A stretch of DNA of 64,000 nt from Salinisphaera dokdonensis (lineage in GTDB: Bacteria > Pseudomonadota > Gammaproteobacteria > Nevskiales > Salinisphaeraceae), in assembly GCF_040361215.1 (NCBI RefSeq), contig NZ_APND01000001.1, positions 620,001 through 684,000 on the forward strand. The letters run 5' to 3'. Below are positions 35,147-44,461 of this stretch, piece by piece. How positions within the stretch are numbered: the stretch's first letter is position 1; each line of letters begins with the position of its first letter. The notes under the pieces were generated by a model, which had not been told where the DNA came from, searched no databases, and was given only the letters and a program-made list of their open reading frames with translations. The position numbers were made by a program, and so were the translations under genes.

Positions 35147-36322
35147 ATGGCAGCACTGGACTGGCAGGACACGCTTGCCGAAATGATCGGCCACCGCACG
35201 ATCAGCAGCGGCAACCCGGCGCTGGACTGCGGCAACCGCGAGGCGGTCGACGACCTGGCCGCCCGTCTCGAATCAAATGGTTTCGACTGCACAATCACGC
35301 CCATGCCCGGCCGCGACGACAAGGTCAACCTGGTCGCTCGACTCGGCCCGGCCGAGCACGCCGCCGAGCATGGGCTGGTGTTCGCCGGCCATATCGATAC
35401 TGTCCCTTACGACGACAGCGGCTGGCATAGCGACCCGTTTACCCTCACCGAGCGCGACGGCAAGCTGTACGGACTGGGCACCTGCGACATGAAAGGCTTT
35501 ATTGCCATCGCGGCCGGCGCGGCCAGCGAATACGCGGCAGGCGATCTCGCCGCCCCGATAAGCCTGCTGGTCAGCGCGGACGAGGAGTGCGGCATGGACG
35601 GCGCGCGTGCCCTGCTCGATGCGCATCGCGAACACGGCCAGCGCCCGGGCCGTTTCTGTGTGATCGGCGAGCCGACCAACCTGGTGCCGATCCGCCAGCA
35701 CAAGGGCATTTTCATGGAGACCGTCGAGGTGCACGGCGCCTCGGGCCATTCCAGCGATCCGGCGCTCGGCGCCAATGCGATCGAAGGCATGTATCGCGCA
35801 ATGAGCGCGATCCGTGAACTACGCGAAGAACTCGCCCAGCGCCAACGCATCGCCGGCTTTCCGGTGCCGCACGCCACGCTCAACCTCGGCGCAATCAGCG
35901 GCGGCGACAACGCCAACCGTATTCCCGCTCGCTGCCGTCTGGATATCGACCTGCGTTTCCTACCCGGCATGACCATCGACGATCTGCGCGCCCAGCTACG
36001 TGAGCGCGTCGACGCCGCGCTGGCCGGCAGCGACTGCAGCGTCGAGTTCCGCGAGCTGTTCGCGGGTACGCCGGCGTTCGAAACCGCGGGTGATTCGCCG
36101 ATCGTGACCGCCTGCGAAGAACTGGCCGGCCACGAGGCCGCCGCCGTCGATTTCGGCACCGAAGGCGCCTTCTACAACGCCATGGGTATGGACAGCGTGA
36201 TCCTCGGCCCCGGCGATATCGCCCAGGCGCATCAGCCCAACGAATATCTCGCGCTCGATCGTGTCGAGCCCATGCAGCGCATCCTGCACGGGCTCGTCGA
36301 GCGCTTCTGTCTCGCCGAATAA
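35147..36322 (+). CDS. argE: Acetylornithine deacetylase
   Basis: A 391-residue M20-family metallohydrolase that releases ornithine from N-acetylornithine in arginine synthesis. It has FAGHIDTVPYDDSGW (metal His and Asp), GLGTCDMKGFIAI (metal Asp), SADEECGMDGARAL (catalytic and metal Glu) and DFGTEGAFYNAMG near the end. AAGGA lies 10 bp before the ATG at 35147. The argA gene follows 24 bp downstream. Confidence 0.96.
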   Translation: MAALDWQDTLAEMIGHRTISSGNPALDCGNREAVDDLAARLESNGFDCTITPMPGRDDKVNLVARLGPAEHAAEHGLVFAGHIDTVPYDDSGWHSDPFTLTERDGKLYGLGTCDMKGFIAIAAGAASEYAAGDLAAPISLLVSADEECGMDGARALLDAHREHGQRPGRFCVIGEPTNLVPIRQHKGIFMETVEVHGASGHSSDPALGANAIEGMYRAMSAIRELREELAQRQRIAGFPVPHATLNLGAISGGDNANRIPARCRLDIDLRFLPGMTIDDLRAQLRERVDAALAGSDCSVEFRELFAGTPAFETAGDSPIVTACEELAGHEAAAVDFGTEGAFYNAMGMDSVILGPGDIAQAHQPNEYLALDRVEPMQRILHGLVERFCLAE

Positions 36323-36346
36323 GGCCCGCGCACGCATAATGCGTCC

Positions 36347-37723
36347 ATGAACACGCGCACCGCCCCACTACGAAGTGCCGACGCGCCCAGCGAAGACACC
36401 GGCGTGCCGGCCCAGCAGGCCGCCCTGGTCGCCTCGCTGCGCGCGAGCGCGCCCTATGTGCACGCCCATCGCGGCCGCACGTTCGTGATCAATATCCCCG
36501 GCGAAGCCGCGGCCTCGCCGGCGTTTGCCGATCTGGTCTACGACATCGCCCTGCTCGCCAGCCTCGGCGTGCGGCTGGTGATCGTGTTCGGTGCCCGCCC
36601 GCAGATCGATGCCGCGCTCACAGAAGCCGGCGTGGCCACGCAGTTCGTCGACGGCGTGCGCGTAACCGACAGCGCCGCACTGGCCTGCGTGAAGCGTGCG
36701 GTCGGCAGCCTGCAGATGGATATCGAAGCACTGCTGTCGACCAGCCTCGCCAGCACGCCGATGGGCGGCGCACGCGTCGTCACGGCCAGCGGCAACCTGG
36801 TTACCGCGCGTCCGGTCGGCATTACCGGCGGCGTCGATCACGGCCATACCGGCGAAGTACGGCGGATCGACGTGGCCAGCATCAATGCGCATCTGGAACG
36901 CGGCGCGATCGTGCTGCTGTCCTGTATCGGTTATTCGCCGTCAGGCGAAATCTTCAATCTCTATGCCGAGGAAGTGGCGACCGCGACTGCCACCGCATTG
37001 TCTGCCGACAAGTTCGTCGTCCTGCATTCGGGCGCGGCGCTGCACGAGCGCTTTGCCGATACACCGGCCGAGCTCGACCCGCAGGCCGCCCGCCAGTTGC
37101 TGGCCGCACCGGACGCGCCGCTGGAAGCGGCCGACCGCGCTCGCCTGCAAGCCGCAATCGGTGCCTGTCAGGCCGGCGTGGCACGCGCGCATCTGGTGAG
37201 CTTCGATAGCGACGGCGCCCTGCTGCGCGAACTCTATTCGCGCGACGGCGCCGGCACGATGATCGCGGCCGACACCTACGACATCACCCGCACCGCCACG
37301 CCCGAAGATCTGGGCGGCGTGCTCGCGCTGATCGAACCGCTGGCCACGGCCGGCATCTTAGTCGGCCGCTCGCGCGAACAGATCGAGCTGGATATCGGCC
37401 ATTACCTGGTCATGGAACGCGACGGGCTGATCACGGCCTGCTGTGCGCTCATGCCCTACGTCGAAGAAGCCGTGGGCGAGCTGGCCTGTGTCGCCGTGCA
37501 CCCGGACTATCGCGGCCAGGATCGTGCCGCTCAGTTACTCGTCGAAGTCGAAAGGCGCGCCAAACGGGCCGGGCTAGCCCGCATCTTTGTGCTAACCACG
37601 AAGACGCCACACTGGTTCGTCGAGCACGGTTTCGTCGCGGCCGATCTCGAGGCCCTGCCATTGGCGCGGCGCGCGCTCTACAACTACCAGCGTAATTCCG
37701 CGGTCCTGATCAAGAATCTGTAG
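36347..37723 (+). CDS. argA: N-acetylglutamate synthase
   Basis: A 458-residue ArgA of the classical fused type: an amino-acid-kinase-like domain (about 40-290, with LVIVFGARPQIDAAL and GVRVTDSAAL) that binds arginine, and a C-terminal GNAT domain (about 310-450, with ELACVAVHPDYRGQDRAAQLL and FVLTTKTPHWFVEHGF). It acetylates glutamate with acetyl-CoA, the first step of arginine synthesis, and is normally feedback-inhibited by arginine. Its TAG overlaps the next GTG start. Confidence 0.97.
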   Translation: MNTRTAPLRSADAPSEDTGVPAQQAALVASLRASAPYVHAHRGRTFVINIPGEAAASPAFADLVYDIALLASLGVRLVIVFGARPQIDAALTEAGVATQFVDGVRVTDSAALACVKRAVGSLQMDIEALLSTSLASTPMGGARVVTASGNLVTARPVGITGGVDHGHTGEVRRIDVASINAHLERGAIVLLSCIGYSPSGEIFNLYAEEVATATATALSADKFVVLHSGAALHERFADTPAELDPQAARQLLAAPDAPLEAADRARLQAAIGACQAGVARAHLVSFDSDGALLRELYSRDGAGTMIAADTYDITRTATPEDLGGVLALIEPLATAGILVGRSREQIELDIGHYLVMERDGLITACCALMPYVEEAVGELACVAVHPDYRGQDRAAQLLVEVERRAKRAGLARIFVLTTKTPHWFVEHGFVAADLEALPLARRALYNYQRNSAVLIKNL

Positions 37724-38469
37724 TGGGTAGAGGCAGTCACACACCGCGCGTGTATCTCGACGCGCCGCTTTCGGTGGGCGAGACCGTCACGCTCGACGAT
37801 GCCAAGCGGCATCATCTGGGCACAGTGCTGCGCCTGTCCGTCGACGCCCCCGTCACGCTGTTCAACGGCGACGGCCACGAGTACGACGCCCGTGTAGAAC
37901 AGGCCGATCGCAAACGCATGACGCTCGTCGTGAACGCGCAGCACGCGCCGCAACACGAATCGCCGCTGTCGATCACCCTCTATCAGGCCATCGCCCGCGG
38001 CGACCGGATGGATTTCGCCTTGGGCAAAGCGGTGGAGCTGGGCGTAACCACCATTCGCCCGGTCTTCACCGATCGCGGCAAGGTCAAGCTCGAAGGCAGC
38101 CGGCTGGAGAAGAAACAGGCCCACTGGCAGGCCGTGGCCGAATCCGCCGCCGAACAGAGCGGCCGGCTCGTACGCCCGACGGTCGCAGATGCCCTGCCGC
38201 TGGCGAGCTGTCTCGCTGCCGACGAGGACAAAGACCGCCTCCGCCTGATGCTCGCGCCGACCGCCGATGGCGGCCTTTCATCGATCACCCGCAGCGAAAA
38301 CATCGCCCTGCTGGTCGGCCCCGAATCCGGCCTGTCAGACCACGAAATCGATACCGCCACGGCGACCGGCTGGCAGCCAATCACGCTCGGCCCGCGCGTG
38401 CTGCGTACCGAAACCGCCGGCATGGCCGCACTCGCCGCGCTGCAGACCCTGTGGGGCGATCTTGGCTGA
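37723..38469 (+). CDS. rsmE: 16S rRNA (uracil1498-N3)-methyltransferase
   Basis: A 248-residue SPOUT-class methyltransferase. The N-terminal PUA-like domain includes DAKRHHLGTVLRL. The C-terminal knot has LYQAIARGDRMDFALGKAVELGVT, HWQAVAESAAEQSGR, LLVGPESGLSDHE and LGPRVLRTETAGMAAL, which form the S-adenosylmethionine pocket. It modifies U1498 in the ribosomal decoding region. The GTG start at 37723 overlaps the argA stop. Confidence 0.96.
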   Translation: MGRGSHTPRVYLDAPLSVGETVTLDDAKRHHLGTVLRLSVDAPVTLFNGDGHEYDARVEQADRKRMTLVVNAQHAPQHESPLSITLYQAIARGDRMDFALGKAVELGVTTIRPVFTDRGKVKLEGSRLEKKQAHWQAVAESAAEQSGRLVRPTVADALPLASCLAADEDKDRLRLMLAPTADGGLSSITRSENIALLVGPESGLSDHEIDTATATGWQPITLGPRVLRTETAGMAALAALQTLWGDLG

Positions 38470-38570
38470 GTTTCGACGCTGACCCAATCGCCATGCGCTG
38501 CGCTACCATGCGCGCTTGTTCGTCATCGTAGCGGCGCGCTCCGGCGTGCCCGAAGTTCCAGGAGCCCGGC

Positions 38571-39521
38571 ATGGCCACCCGCCTCGGCGTCGTGATGGAT
38601 CCCATCGCGGATATCACCCCGTATAAAGACACCACCCTTGCGCTGCTGCTTGAAGCGATGCGCCGCGAGTACGAGATCGTCTATTTCGAGATGTCCGATC
38701 TGTTCGTGCGCGACGGCATCGGTTACGGCACGGGTCGTCGGCTCGAAGTGTTCGACGACAACGACGACTGGTATCGCTTTACAGGCGAGTCCGAGATCCT
38801 GCCACTCGCGGATCTGGACACGATCCTCATGCGCAAGGATCCGCCTTTCGATACCGAGTACATCTACGCGACCTACATCCTCGAGCTGGCCGAGAACGAA
38901 GGCACGCTGGTGGTCAATCGCTGCGACGCGCTGCGCGACGTTAACGAGAAGATGTCGATCAACCGCTTCGCGCACCTGACCGCACCGACGCTGGTCGCCC
39001 GCCGCAGCGAAGACTTCAAGCGCTTCATCGCCGAGCACGGTGACGCGGTGATCAAACCGCTCGACGGCATGGGCGGCTCGCGCATCTTTCGCGTGAGGAC
39101 TGGCGACGACAACATCAGCGTCGTACTCGAAGTGCTCACCGAGCACGGCACGCGCTACGCGATGGCGCAGGCCTATCTGCCGGCGATCAAGGAAGGCGAC
39201 AAACGCATCCTCGTGGTGGACGGCAAGCCGGTCGACTATGCGCTGGCGCGCGTGCCGGCCGAAGGCGAACTGCGCGGCAATCTGGCCGCCGGCGGGCGCG
39301 GCGTGGGCCGACCGCTGACCGATGCCGATCGCGCCATCGCCGAGGAGATCGGCCCCTATGTACGCGAGAAGGGGCTGCTGTTCGTAGGCCTGGACGTGAT
39401 CGGCGACAAGCTCACCGAAATCAACGTCACCAGCCCGACCTGCGTACGCGAGCTGGACAAGCAGTTCGGCATCAACATCGCCGCCAAGCTGTTCGACGCC
39501 ATCGAGCTGCGGCTGGCGTAG
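38571..39521 (+). CDS. gshB: Glutathione synthetase
   Basis: A 316-residue ATP-grasp enzyme that joins gamma-glutamylcysteine and glycine. It has MDPIADITPYKDTTLALLLEA, VMRKDPPFDTEYIYAT-like LMRKDPPFDTEYIYAT, FIAEHGDAVIKPLDGMGGSRIF, GGRGVGRPLTDADRAIAEEI and LTEINVTSPT near the end. The length equals the E. coli enzyme. tonB follows after 9 bp. A long open frame on the opposite strand is an artefact of GC bias. Confidence 0.98.
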   Translation: MATRLGVVMDPIADITPYKDTTLALLLEAMRREYEIVYFEMSDLFVRDGIGYGTGRRLEVFDDNDDWYRFTGESEILPLADLDTILMRKDPPFDTEYIYATYILELAENEGTLVVNRCDALRDVNEKMSINRFAHLTAPTLVARRSEDFKRFIAEHGDAVIKPLDGMGGSRIFRVRTGDDNISVVLEVLTEHGTRYAMAQAYLPAIKEGDKRILVVDGKPVDYALARVPAEGELRGNLAAGGRGVGRPLTDADRAIAEEIGPYVREKGLLFVGLDVIGDKLTEINVTSPTCVRELDKQFGINIAAKLFDAIELRLA

Positions 39522-39530
39522 ACCGATCGG

Positions 39531-40265
39531 ATGTCGAGCGCGCGGGCCCGCTTCTGTTTCTGCCTGGCGATCGCATTGATCGCCCATGCGCTGCTGCTTG
39601 GCTGGTCGTCCGACAACACGGAACCAGCCGGCAGCGACGCGCTGGCCGCCACGCGCGCGGCCGGTGCGCCAGCCGCGCAACAGGACACGTCGGTACGCGC
39701 AATCCAGCACCAGCGCGGCGACGACTCGTTCTCGCAGAACGCAGTGGCGGCCCGCCAACCTGTCGCCGCTCAGGCCCCGGTCGAGGCCTCGCGCCCCGGA
39801 CAGAAGACGCTCACCCGCTTCGTGATGGTGACCGAGCGTTCTTCCGAGGCGAGCGAGCAGGAACAGCCCAGCACACAGGCCGCGGTCGACACACCGCAGT
39901 CGGCGCAGGCGCAACGCGTGCTCTCTGCGGCCCAGGACGCGCGTGCCGAATATCTGGCCGCGTGGCAGCAACGGATCGAGACACGCGGCAGCCGGCGCTA
40001 TTCGCGCCAGTTGCTCGAGGCGAACAAGCCGAGACGCCTGACCATGGCGGTACGCGTAGGCGCAGACGGCCGTCTGCGTGAAGTCCGCGTGCTGCGTTCG
40101 TCCGGCAACAAGGCGCTGGATGCTGCCGCACTCGCCATCGTGCGCAGCGCGGCCCCATATGACCCGTTCGACGTTGCCCTCACCCGGATGACCAGCGAAC
40201 TCAGCTTCGCTTACGACTGGCTGTTCGAGCCCGGCGGGGCCAGCGAACTCAGCCCCAGCGGCTAA
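39531..40265 (+). CDS. tonB: Energy transducer TonB
   Basis: A 244-residue protein with one N-terminal transmembrane helix (about 7-24), a long Ala/Gln/Pro-containing periplasmic linker and a C-terminal TonB domain (about 155-240) with LTMAVRVGADGRLREVRVLRSSGN-type sequence and KALDAAALAIVRSAAPYDPF. It transmits proton-motive force to outer-membrane receptors. No exbB or exbD lies nearby. The gshB-tonB-yqgE-ruvX order is conserved in pseudomonads. Confidence 0.9.
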   Translation: MSSARARFCFCLAIALIAHALLLGWSSDNTEPAGSDALAATRAAGAPAAQQDTSVRAIQHQRGDDSFSQNAVAARQPVAAQAPVEASRPGQKTLTRFVMVTERSSEASEQEQPSTQAAVDTPQSAQAQRVLSAAQDARAEYLAAWQQRIETRGSRRYSRQLLEANKPRRLTMAVRVGADGRLREVRVLRSSGNKALDAAALAIVRSAAPYDPFDVALTRMTSELSFAYDWLFEPGGASELSPSG

Positions 40266-40342
40266 GCGCTCCGCGGGCCGGCAAGGCGCAACAGCCTCGC
40301 GCTCATTTGCCGGGCTGCAAGCCGGCGGCGGATAATGGGCAC

Positions 40343-40897
40343 ATGACCGACGGACTTTTTCGTAACCAGTTCCTGCTCGCGATGCCCGGGCGTGTCGGCG
40401 GCGATTTCGCTGCCAGCGTGACTTTCATCGCCGAGCACAATGACGACGGCGCCATGGGGCTGGTGATCAACAAGCCGAGCGAGATGTCGGTACGCGACAT
40501 GCTCGCGCATATGGATATCGAGGCGCACGTCCCGGCCACGCAGCCGGTTTACTGGGGCGGGCCGGTTCAGACCGAGCGCGGCTTCGTGCTGCATCGGGAC
40601 GAAGGCAAATGGGAGTCCACCCTGAAGGTCGGCGGCGGACTCGCCTTGACCACGTCGCGAGATATTCTCGAGGCGATCGGTAACGGCTTCGGGCCGAGCG
40701 ATTACCTGATCACCCTAGGCTACGCCGGCTGGGGCGACGGTCAGCTCGAAAGCGAGATGCTCGCGAACAGCTGGCTGAACACACCCGCCAGCGACCAGAT
40801 CATCTTCGATACCGCTGTTGAGGCCCGCTGGGCCGCGGCCGCTCGTCTGCTCGGCCTTGAAGCCCATCAGCTATCGGGACAGATCGGTCATGCCTAG
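40343..40897 (+). CDS. yqgE: UPF0301 (DUF179) protein YqgE
   Basis: A 184-residue YqgE/AlgH protein. It has FRNQFLLAMPGRVGGDF, SVTFIAEHNDDGAMGLVINKPSE, VYWGGPVQTERGFVLH and FGPSDYLITLGYAGWGDGQLESE, the hallmark of the family. Function not established. The ATG at 40343 fits the alignment better than the earlier TTG. It overlaps ruvX by 8 bp. Confidence 0.96.
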   Translation: MTDGLFRNQFLLAMPGRVGGDFAASVTFIAEHNDDGAMGLVINKPSEMSVRDMLAHMDIEAHVPATQPVYWGGPVQTERGFVLHRDEGKWESTLKVGGGLALTTSRDILEAIGNGFGPSDYLITLGYAGWGDGQLESEMLANSWLNTPASDQIIFDTAVEARWAAAARLLGLEAHQLSGQIGHA

Positions 40898-41345
40898 CGC
40901 AGACGTCATGCTCGGCTTCGACTTCGGCACCAAGCGCATCGGTATCGCCGTGGGTAATGCGATCACCGGCAACGCCCAGGCGCTGACGACGTTGCACCAT
41001 AGCAACGCCGACGGCGGCCCGGACTGGAAAGGCCTGACTCGGATCGTCGCCGAATGGCGACCGGGCGCGCTTGTGGTCGGCCTGCCGCTGGCAAAGGACG
41101 GCAGCAGCCAGCCGATGACCGAGAACGCCCGCCGCTTCATGGACCAGCTCGGCGAGCATTTCGATATTCCCGTCCATGCCATGGACGAGCGCTTCTCCAC
41201 GATCGAAGCCATGGATCGCCTGCGCACCGCGCGGGCCAGCGGCAGCCGCGGTAAGCGCCTGTCCAAGGGCGATTCGGACTCAATGGCCGCCCAGGTCATT
41301 CTCGAAGGCTGGCTTGCCAGCGACGGAACACAGGACACCCTCTGA
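40890..41345 (+). CDS. ruvX: Putative Holliday junction resolvase / pre-16S rRNA nuclease RuvX
   Basis: A 151-residue YqgF-family RNase H-fold nuclease. It has MLGFDFGTKRIGIAVGN (first catalytic Asp), VVGLPLAKDGS, VHAMDERFSTIEA (catalytic Glu context DERFST) and GDSDSMAAQVILEGWL with the last acidic residues. E. coli YqgF processes the 5' end of 16S rRNA. The ATG at 40890 overlaps the yqgE stop. Confidence 0.96.
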   Translation: MPSADVMLGFDFGTKRIGIAVGNAITGNAQALTTLHHSNADGGPDWKGLTRIVAEWRPGALVVGLPLAKDGSSQPMTENARRFMDQLGEHFDIPVHAMDERFSTIEAMDRLRTARASGSRGKRLSKGDSDSMAAQVILEGWLASDGTQDTL

Positions 41346-41358
41346 TGAGCCCTTGCGC

Positions 41359-41859
41359 ATGAACGACCGCCCCCAGCAATTCGATGTCGACGCGGCAATG
41401 GCTGCACTCGAAGCCCAGCTCGCGCCGCTGGTCGCCGCCGACCCGGATGCCGTGATGGTGGGCGTCGAGACCGGCGGTGCTTGGATCGCCAAGCATCTGC
41501 ATGCGCGCTTTAGCCTCGCGGCGCCGTTGGGCACGCTCAATATCAGTTTCTATCGCGACGACTTTTCCACCATCGGGCTGCACCCGAGCGTTGGCCCGTC
41601 GCAGATCGAGGCCGATATCGACGGACGTACCGTGATCCTCGTCGACGATGTCCTCTATACCGGCCGCACCGTGCGTGCCGCACTCAACGAGCTGTTCGAC
41701 TACGGCCGCCCGGCCGCGGTGAAGCTCGCCGTGCTGGTCGATCGCGGGGCGCGCGAACTGCCCTTCGCTGCCGATGCCACCGGGCTGCATATCGATATCG
41801 AGCGCGGCCGTCAGATCAAGCTCACCGGCCCCGAGCCGCTGCGCCTGGAGATGCGATGA
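41359..41859 (+). CDS. pyrR: Bifunctional pyr operon regulator / uracil phosphoribosyltransferase
   Basis: A 166-residue PyrR. It has VGVETGGAWIAKHL, ISFYRDDFSTIGLHP and the PRPP loop VILVDDVLYTGRTVRAAL, then LAVLVDRGARELPF. In Gram-positive bacteria PyrR attenuates pyr transcription; in pseudomonads its role differs. It overlaps pyrB by 4 bp (ATGA). Confidence 0.97.
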   Translation: MNDRPQQFDVDAAMAALEAQLAPLVAADPDAVMVGVETGGAWIAKHLHARFSLAAPLGTLNISFYRDDFSTIGLHPSVGPSQIEADIDGRTVILVDDVLYTGRTVRAALNELFDYGRPAAVKLAVLVDRGARELPFAADATGLHIDIERGRQIKLTGPEPLRLEMR

Positions 41860-42830
41860 GCGGTGCGCCGAATGCTTCCATCCAGATCGACGATGCCGGC
41901 CGGCTGCGGCATCTGATCACCACGGAAGGCCTGCCCCGAACACTGATCGAGCGCATTCTCGACACGGCCGAAACGTTCGTTCCGGCCGCCGGCGCGCCGC
42001 CGAAGAAAGTGCCGCTGCTACGCGGCAAGACAGTCTTCAACCTGTTCTTCGAGAACTCCACGCGCACCCGGACGACCTTCGAGCTGGCAGCCAAGCGCCT
42101 GTCTGCGGACGTGATCAATATGGACGTGGCGCACTCGTCGCGCTCCAAGGGCGAGGATGACCTCGACACGCTCTATACCCTGGAGGCCATGGGCGCCGAC
42201 ATCTTCGCGATCCGTCATCCGGAGAACGGCGCGGCGGCACGCTTCGCCGCCCACGCAGCCGACAACGTGGCGATCATCAACGCCGGCGACGGCAGCCACG
42301 CGCATCCGACCCAGGCGCTGCTCGACGTGTTCACCATTCGCCGGCACCGGCCGGATTTCGCCAATCTTTCGGTGGCGATCGTCGGTGATGTGAGTCATTC
42401 GCGGGTGGCGCATTCCACCATCCATGCGCTGCGCACGCTCGGCACCACGGATATTCGCGTGGTGGGGCCCAAACGCTTCCTGCCCGACAATGCGGAATCA
42501 CTCGGCGTGACCACCACCGGCGATATCGCGGCCGGACTTTCCGGGGCCGACGTGGTGATGGGGCTGCGTATCCAGCGCGAGCGCATCGCCGGCGACGCAC
42601 TCGAAGGCGTCGCCGATTATCACGAACGCTTCGGCCTGACCGCGTCCAATCTCGCTCATGCGAAACCGGACGCGCTGGTCATGCACCCCGGCCCGATCAA
42701 TCGCGGCGTCGAGATCAATGCCGATATCGCCTACGGCAACCAGTCGGTGATTCTTGAGCAGGTCCGCAACGGTATTGCCGTGCGCATGGCGGTGATGGCG
42801 ATCATTGCCGGCAACAGCAACGCGCGCTGA
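41856..42830 (+). CDS. pyrB: Aspartate carbamoyltransferase
   Basis: A 324-residue catalytic chain that makes carbamoyl-aspartate in pyrimidine synthesis. Conserved motifs are FENSTRTRTTFELAAKRL (carbamoyl phosphate), SSRSKGEDDLDTL, VAIVGDVSHSRVAHS, INAGDGSHAHPTQALLD and VMHPGPINRGVEI. There is no pyrI regulatory chain and no pyrC or inactive pyrC' downstream, unlike the Pseudomonas operon; the next gene is on the opposite strand. Confidence 0.98.
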   Translation: MSGAPNASIQIDDAGRLRHLITTEGLPRTLIERILDTAETFVPAAGAPPKKVPLLRGKTVFNLFFENSTRTRTTFELAAKRLSADVINMDVAHSSRSKGEDDLDTLYTLEAMGADIFAIRHPENGAAARFAAHAADNVAIINAGDGSHAHPTQALLDVFTIRRHRPDFANLSVAIVGDVSHSRVAHSTIHALRTLGTTDIRVVGPKRFLPDNAESLGVTTTGDIAAGLSGADVVMGLRIQRERIAGDALEGVADYHERFGLTASNLAHAKPDALVMHPGPINRGVEINADIAYGNQSVILEQVRNGIAVRMAVMAIIAGNSNAR

Positions 42831-42984
42831 GCGCGTCGGCGTGTGGCAGGGGCTGTCGCCCCGACAGGATCGAACCCCGCCAACCAACCTGTGCCTCGCC
42901 GCTTCAGGACACTGCCAGCGTCATCAACATGGCTTGCCGGATTAGTGCGGCGGCTCACTCGCGCCCGCCACACAAGCGATCCGT

Positions 42985-44367
42985 TCAGAGCGTCCGCCAG
43001 ACGGTCGGCTCCGGCGCTACGAGGCTTTCACGAATCGCCTCCAGTGCACGCACGAGCGCCACGCGATCTCGGGCCGCGCTGATACAGATCCGCACGGCCT
43101 GCGGTGCCGGCTCGCTGCCCACGCAAAACGGCTCGGCGGCGGTGACGATCACGTCGCGGCTGGCGAGCTGTTCCACGAACGTGCCAGCGCGGCGCCCGGC
43201 CGGCAATCGCAGCCAGATATAAAAACCGTCGGTCTGGCCGCTGTAGTCGTAACCGTCCAGGTGCTCGTCGACGAGCGCATGACGTGCGGCCATCTCCTCG
43301 CGCTGCCATGTCAGCACCCGGTCGGCATCGCCGGACTCGATCCAGCGGCAGACCAGGCTTGCGATCAAAGGCGGCGGCATCCAGCTCTGATTGCGTAGCG
43401 CTGCAGAAACCCGCGCACGGATGGATGGCGGCACACGCATCACACCCGAACGCATGCCGCCGCCGAGGATCTTGGCCACCGAAAACAGATACACCGTGCG
43501 TTCCGGCGCGAGTTGATACAGCGGCGTGCCGCGTTCGCCGGTGAACTGCACGCCGTCCTCGATCAACCAGAAGTCGCGCTCGCGGGCGAGCGCTGCAAGC
43601 GCGTGCCGGCGCGCCTCGGAGAGCGGCGCGGTCGTCGGATTGTGATGTTCGGGCATGAGATAGAGCGCACGGAACGGCTGTCGTTCATGGCGCACGGCCA
43701 GCGCCTCGATATCGATACCCTCACCATCGTGATCCACAGCCACAGTGCGAATACCGAGCTGCTGGACCACGCTGATCAACCCGGGATAGGTCAGAGTCTC
43801 GGCAGCCAGACGCTCGCCGGGGGCAAGCAGCGTCGAGACGCTCAGGAAGATGCCATTCATACCGCCCTGGTCGATGAGCAGTTCGTCGGCGTCCATCGGC
43901 AACCCGAGCCGCGTTAGCCATGCGGCATAAACGGCACGATGCGAATCTAGGCCACCCTCCAGCTGATAGTCCATGGCATGTCGCAGCGCTGCCGGATCGG
44001 CTTGCAGTGCCGCCATGGCACGCCCCAGGCCCAGCGCGCGTTCATCGCAGGGCGGCGGCAACGACAGCGATAGATCCACCCGCTGATCGTCTGCCTGCGG
44101 GCTGACATGCGTGAACACGGATTCGGCACGCGGGCATACATATGTGCCGCTGCCGACGCGCGCCTCGACCCGGCCCTTGCGCTCGACCTCGGCATAGGCG
44201 CGGGTGACCGTGCCGGTGGTCACGCCCAGCGCGTGGGCAAGCCGGCGCTGTGGCGGCAGCTTCTCGTTTTCGCCGAGTTCACCGGCGTCGATGGCGGCCA
44301 CGATCGCTTCCGCCAGTTGGCGATACCGTGGACCGACGCCGGACAGTTCTGGCTCCCAGATTGTCAT
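42985..44367 (-). CDS. MocR-family (GntR-HTH/aminotransferase) regulator
   Basis: A 460-residue fusion of an N-terminal winged helix (about 10-80: RYRQLAEAIVAAIDAGEL, RRLAHALGVTTGTVTRAYAEVERKG) and a type-I aminotransferase-like domain (about 100-445). The PLP lysine lies in FSVAKILGGGMRSGVM. Such proteins use PLP or an amino compound as a signal rather than acting as enzymes, as in PdxR or GabR. It is divergent from the LysE-type exporter and very likely controls it and itself. Confidence 0.93.
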   Translation of the reverse strand: MTIWEPELSGVGPRYRQLAEAIVAAIDAGELGENEKLPPQRRLAHALGVTTGTVTRAYAEVERKGRVEARVGSGTYVCPRAESVFTHVSPQADDQRVDLSLSLPPPCDERALGLGRAMAALQADPAALRHAMDYQLEGGLDSHRAVYAAWLTRLGLPMDADELLIDQGGMNGIFLSVSTLLAPGERLAAETLTYPGLISVVQQLGIRTVAVDHDGEGIDIEALAVRHERQPFRALYLMPEHHNPTTAPLSEARRHALAALARERDFWLIEDGVQFTGERGTPLYQLAPERTVYLFSVAKILGGGMRSGVMRVPPSIRARVSAALRNQSWMPPPLIASLVCRWIESGDADRVLTWQREEMAARHALVDEHLDGYDYSGQTDGFYIWLRLPAGRRAGTFVEQLASRDVIVTAAEPFCVGSEPAPQAVRICISAARDRVALVRALEAIRESLVAPEPTVWRTL

Positions 44368-44412
44368 GGTGACAATAAAACCGTTGACGCGATAAAACGC
44401 TGCATTAGAGTG

Positions 44413-44432
44413 AATTCGTCCGCATACGAATT
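44413..44432. promoter_or_regulatory. Palindrome AATTCGT-N6-ACGAATT
   Basis: A perfect 7-bp inverted repeat with a 6-bp spacer in the divergent mocR-lysE region, about 45 bp before the mocR start. It lies just right of a TTGACG (44391) that could be part of a lysE-side promoter. A candidate operator for the MocR protein or another dimeric regulator. Confidence 0.5.
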
Positions 44433-44447
44433 ATCTAACCACGACTT

Positions 44448-44461
44448 TTGTACCCGTACAA
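44448..44461. promoter_or_regulatory. Palindrome TTGTAC-CC-GTACAA
   Basis: A perfect 6-bp inverted repeat with a 2-bp centre, 15 bp right of the previous palindrome and followed by an AT-rich stretch (AATAATTAATAAG). It sits in the same divergent region and is a second candidate operator. The two palindromes differ in sequence, so they may bind different proteins. Confidence 0.45.

Noticed and set aside
38523..39971. 482-codon minus-strand frame opposite gshB and tonB
   Set aside because: Composition is typical of GC-rich antisense frames, and both plus-strand genes are unmistakable.
42831..42984. GGGGC/GCCCC and CTGTCG/CGACAG hairpins downstream of pyrB
   Set aside because: Short stems that compete with each other and lack a T tract; not a convincing terminator.
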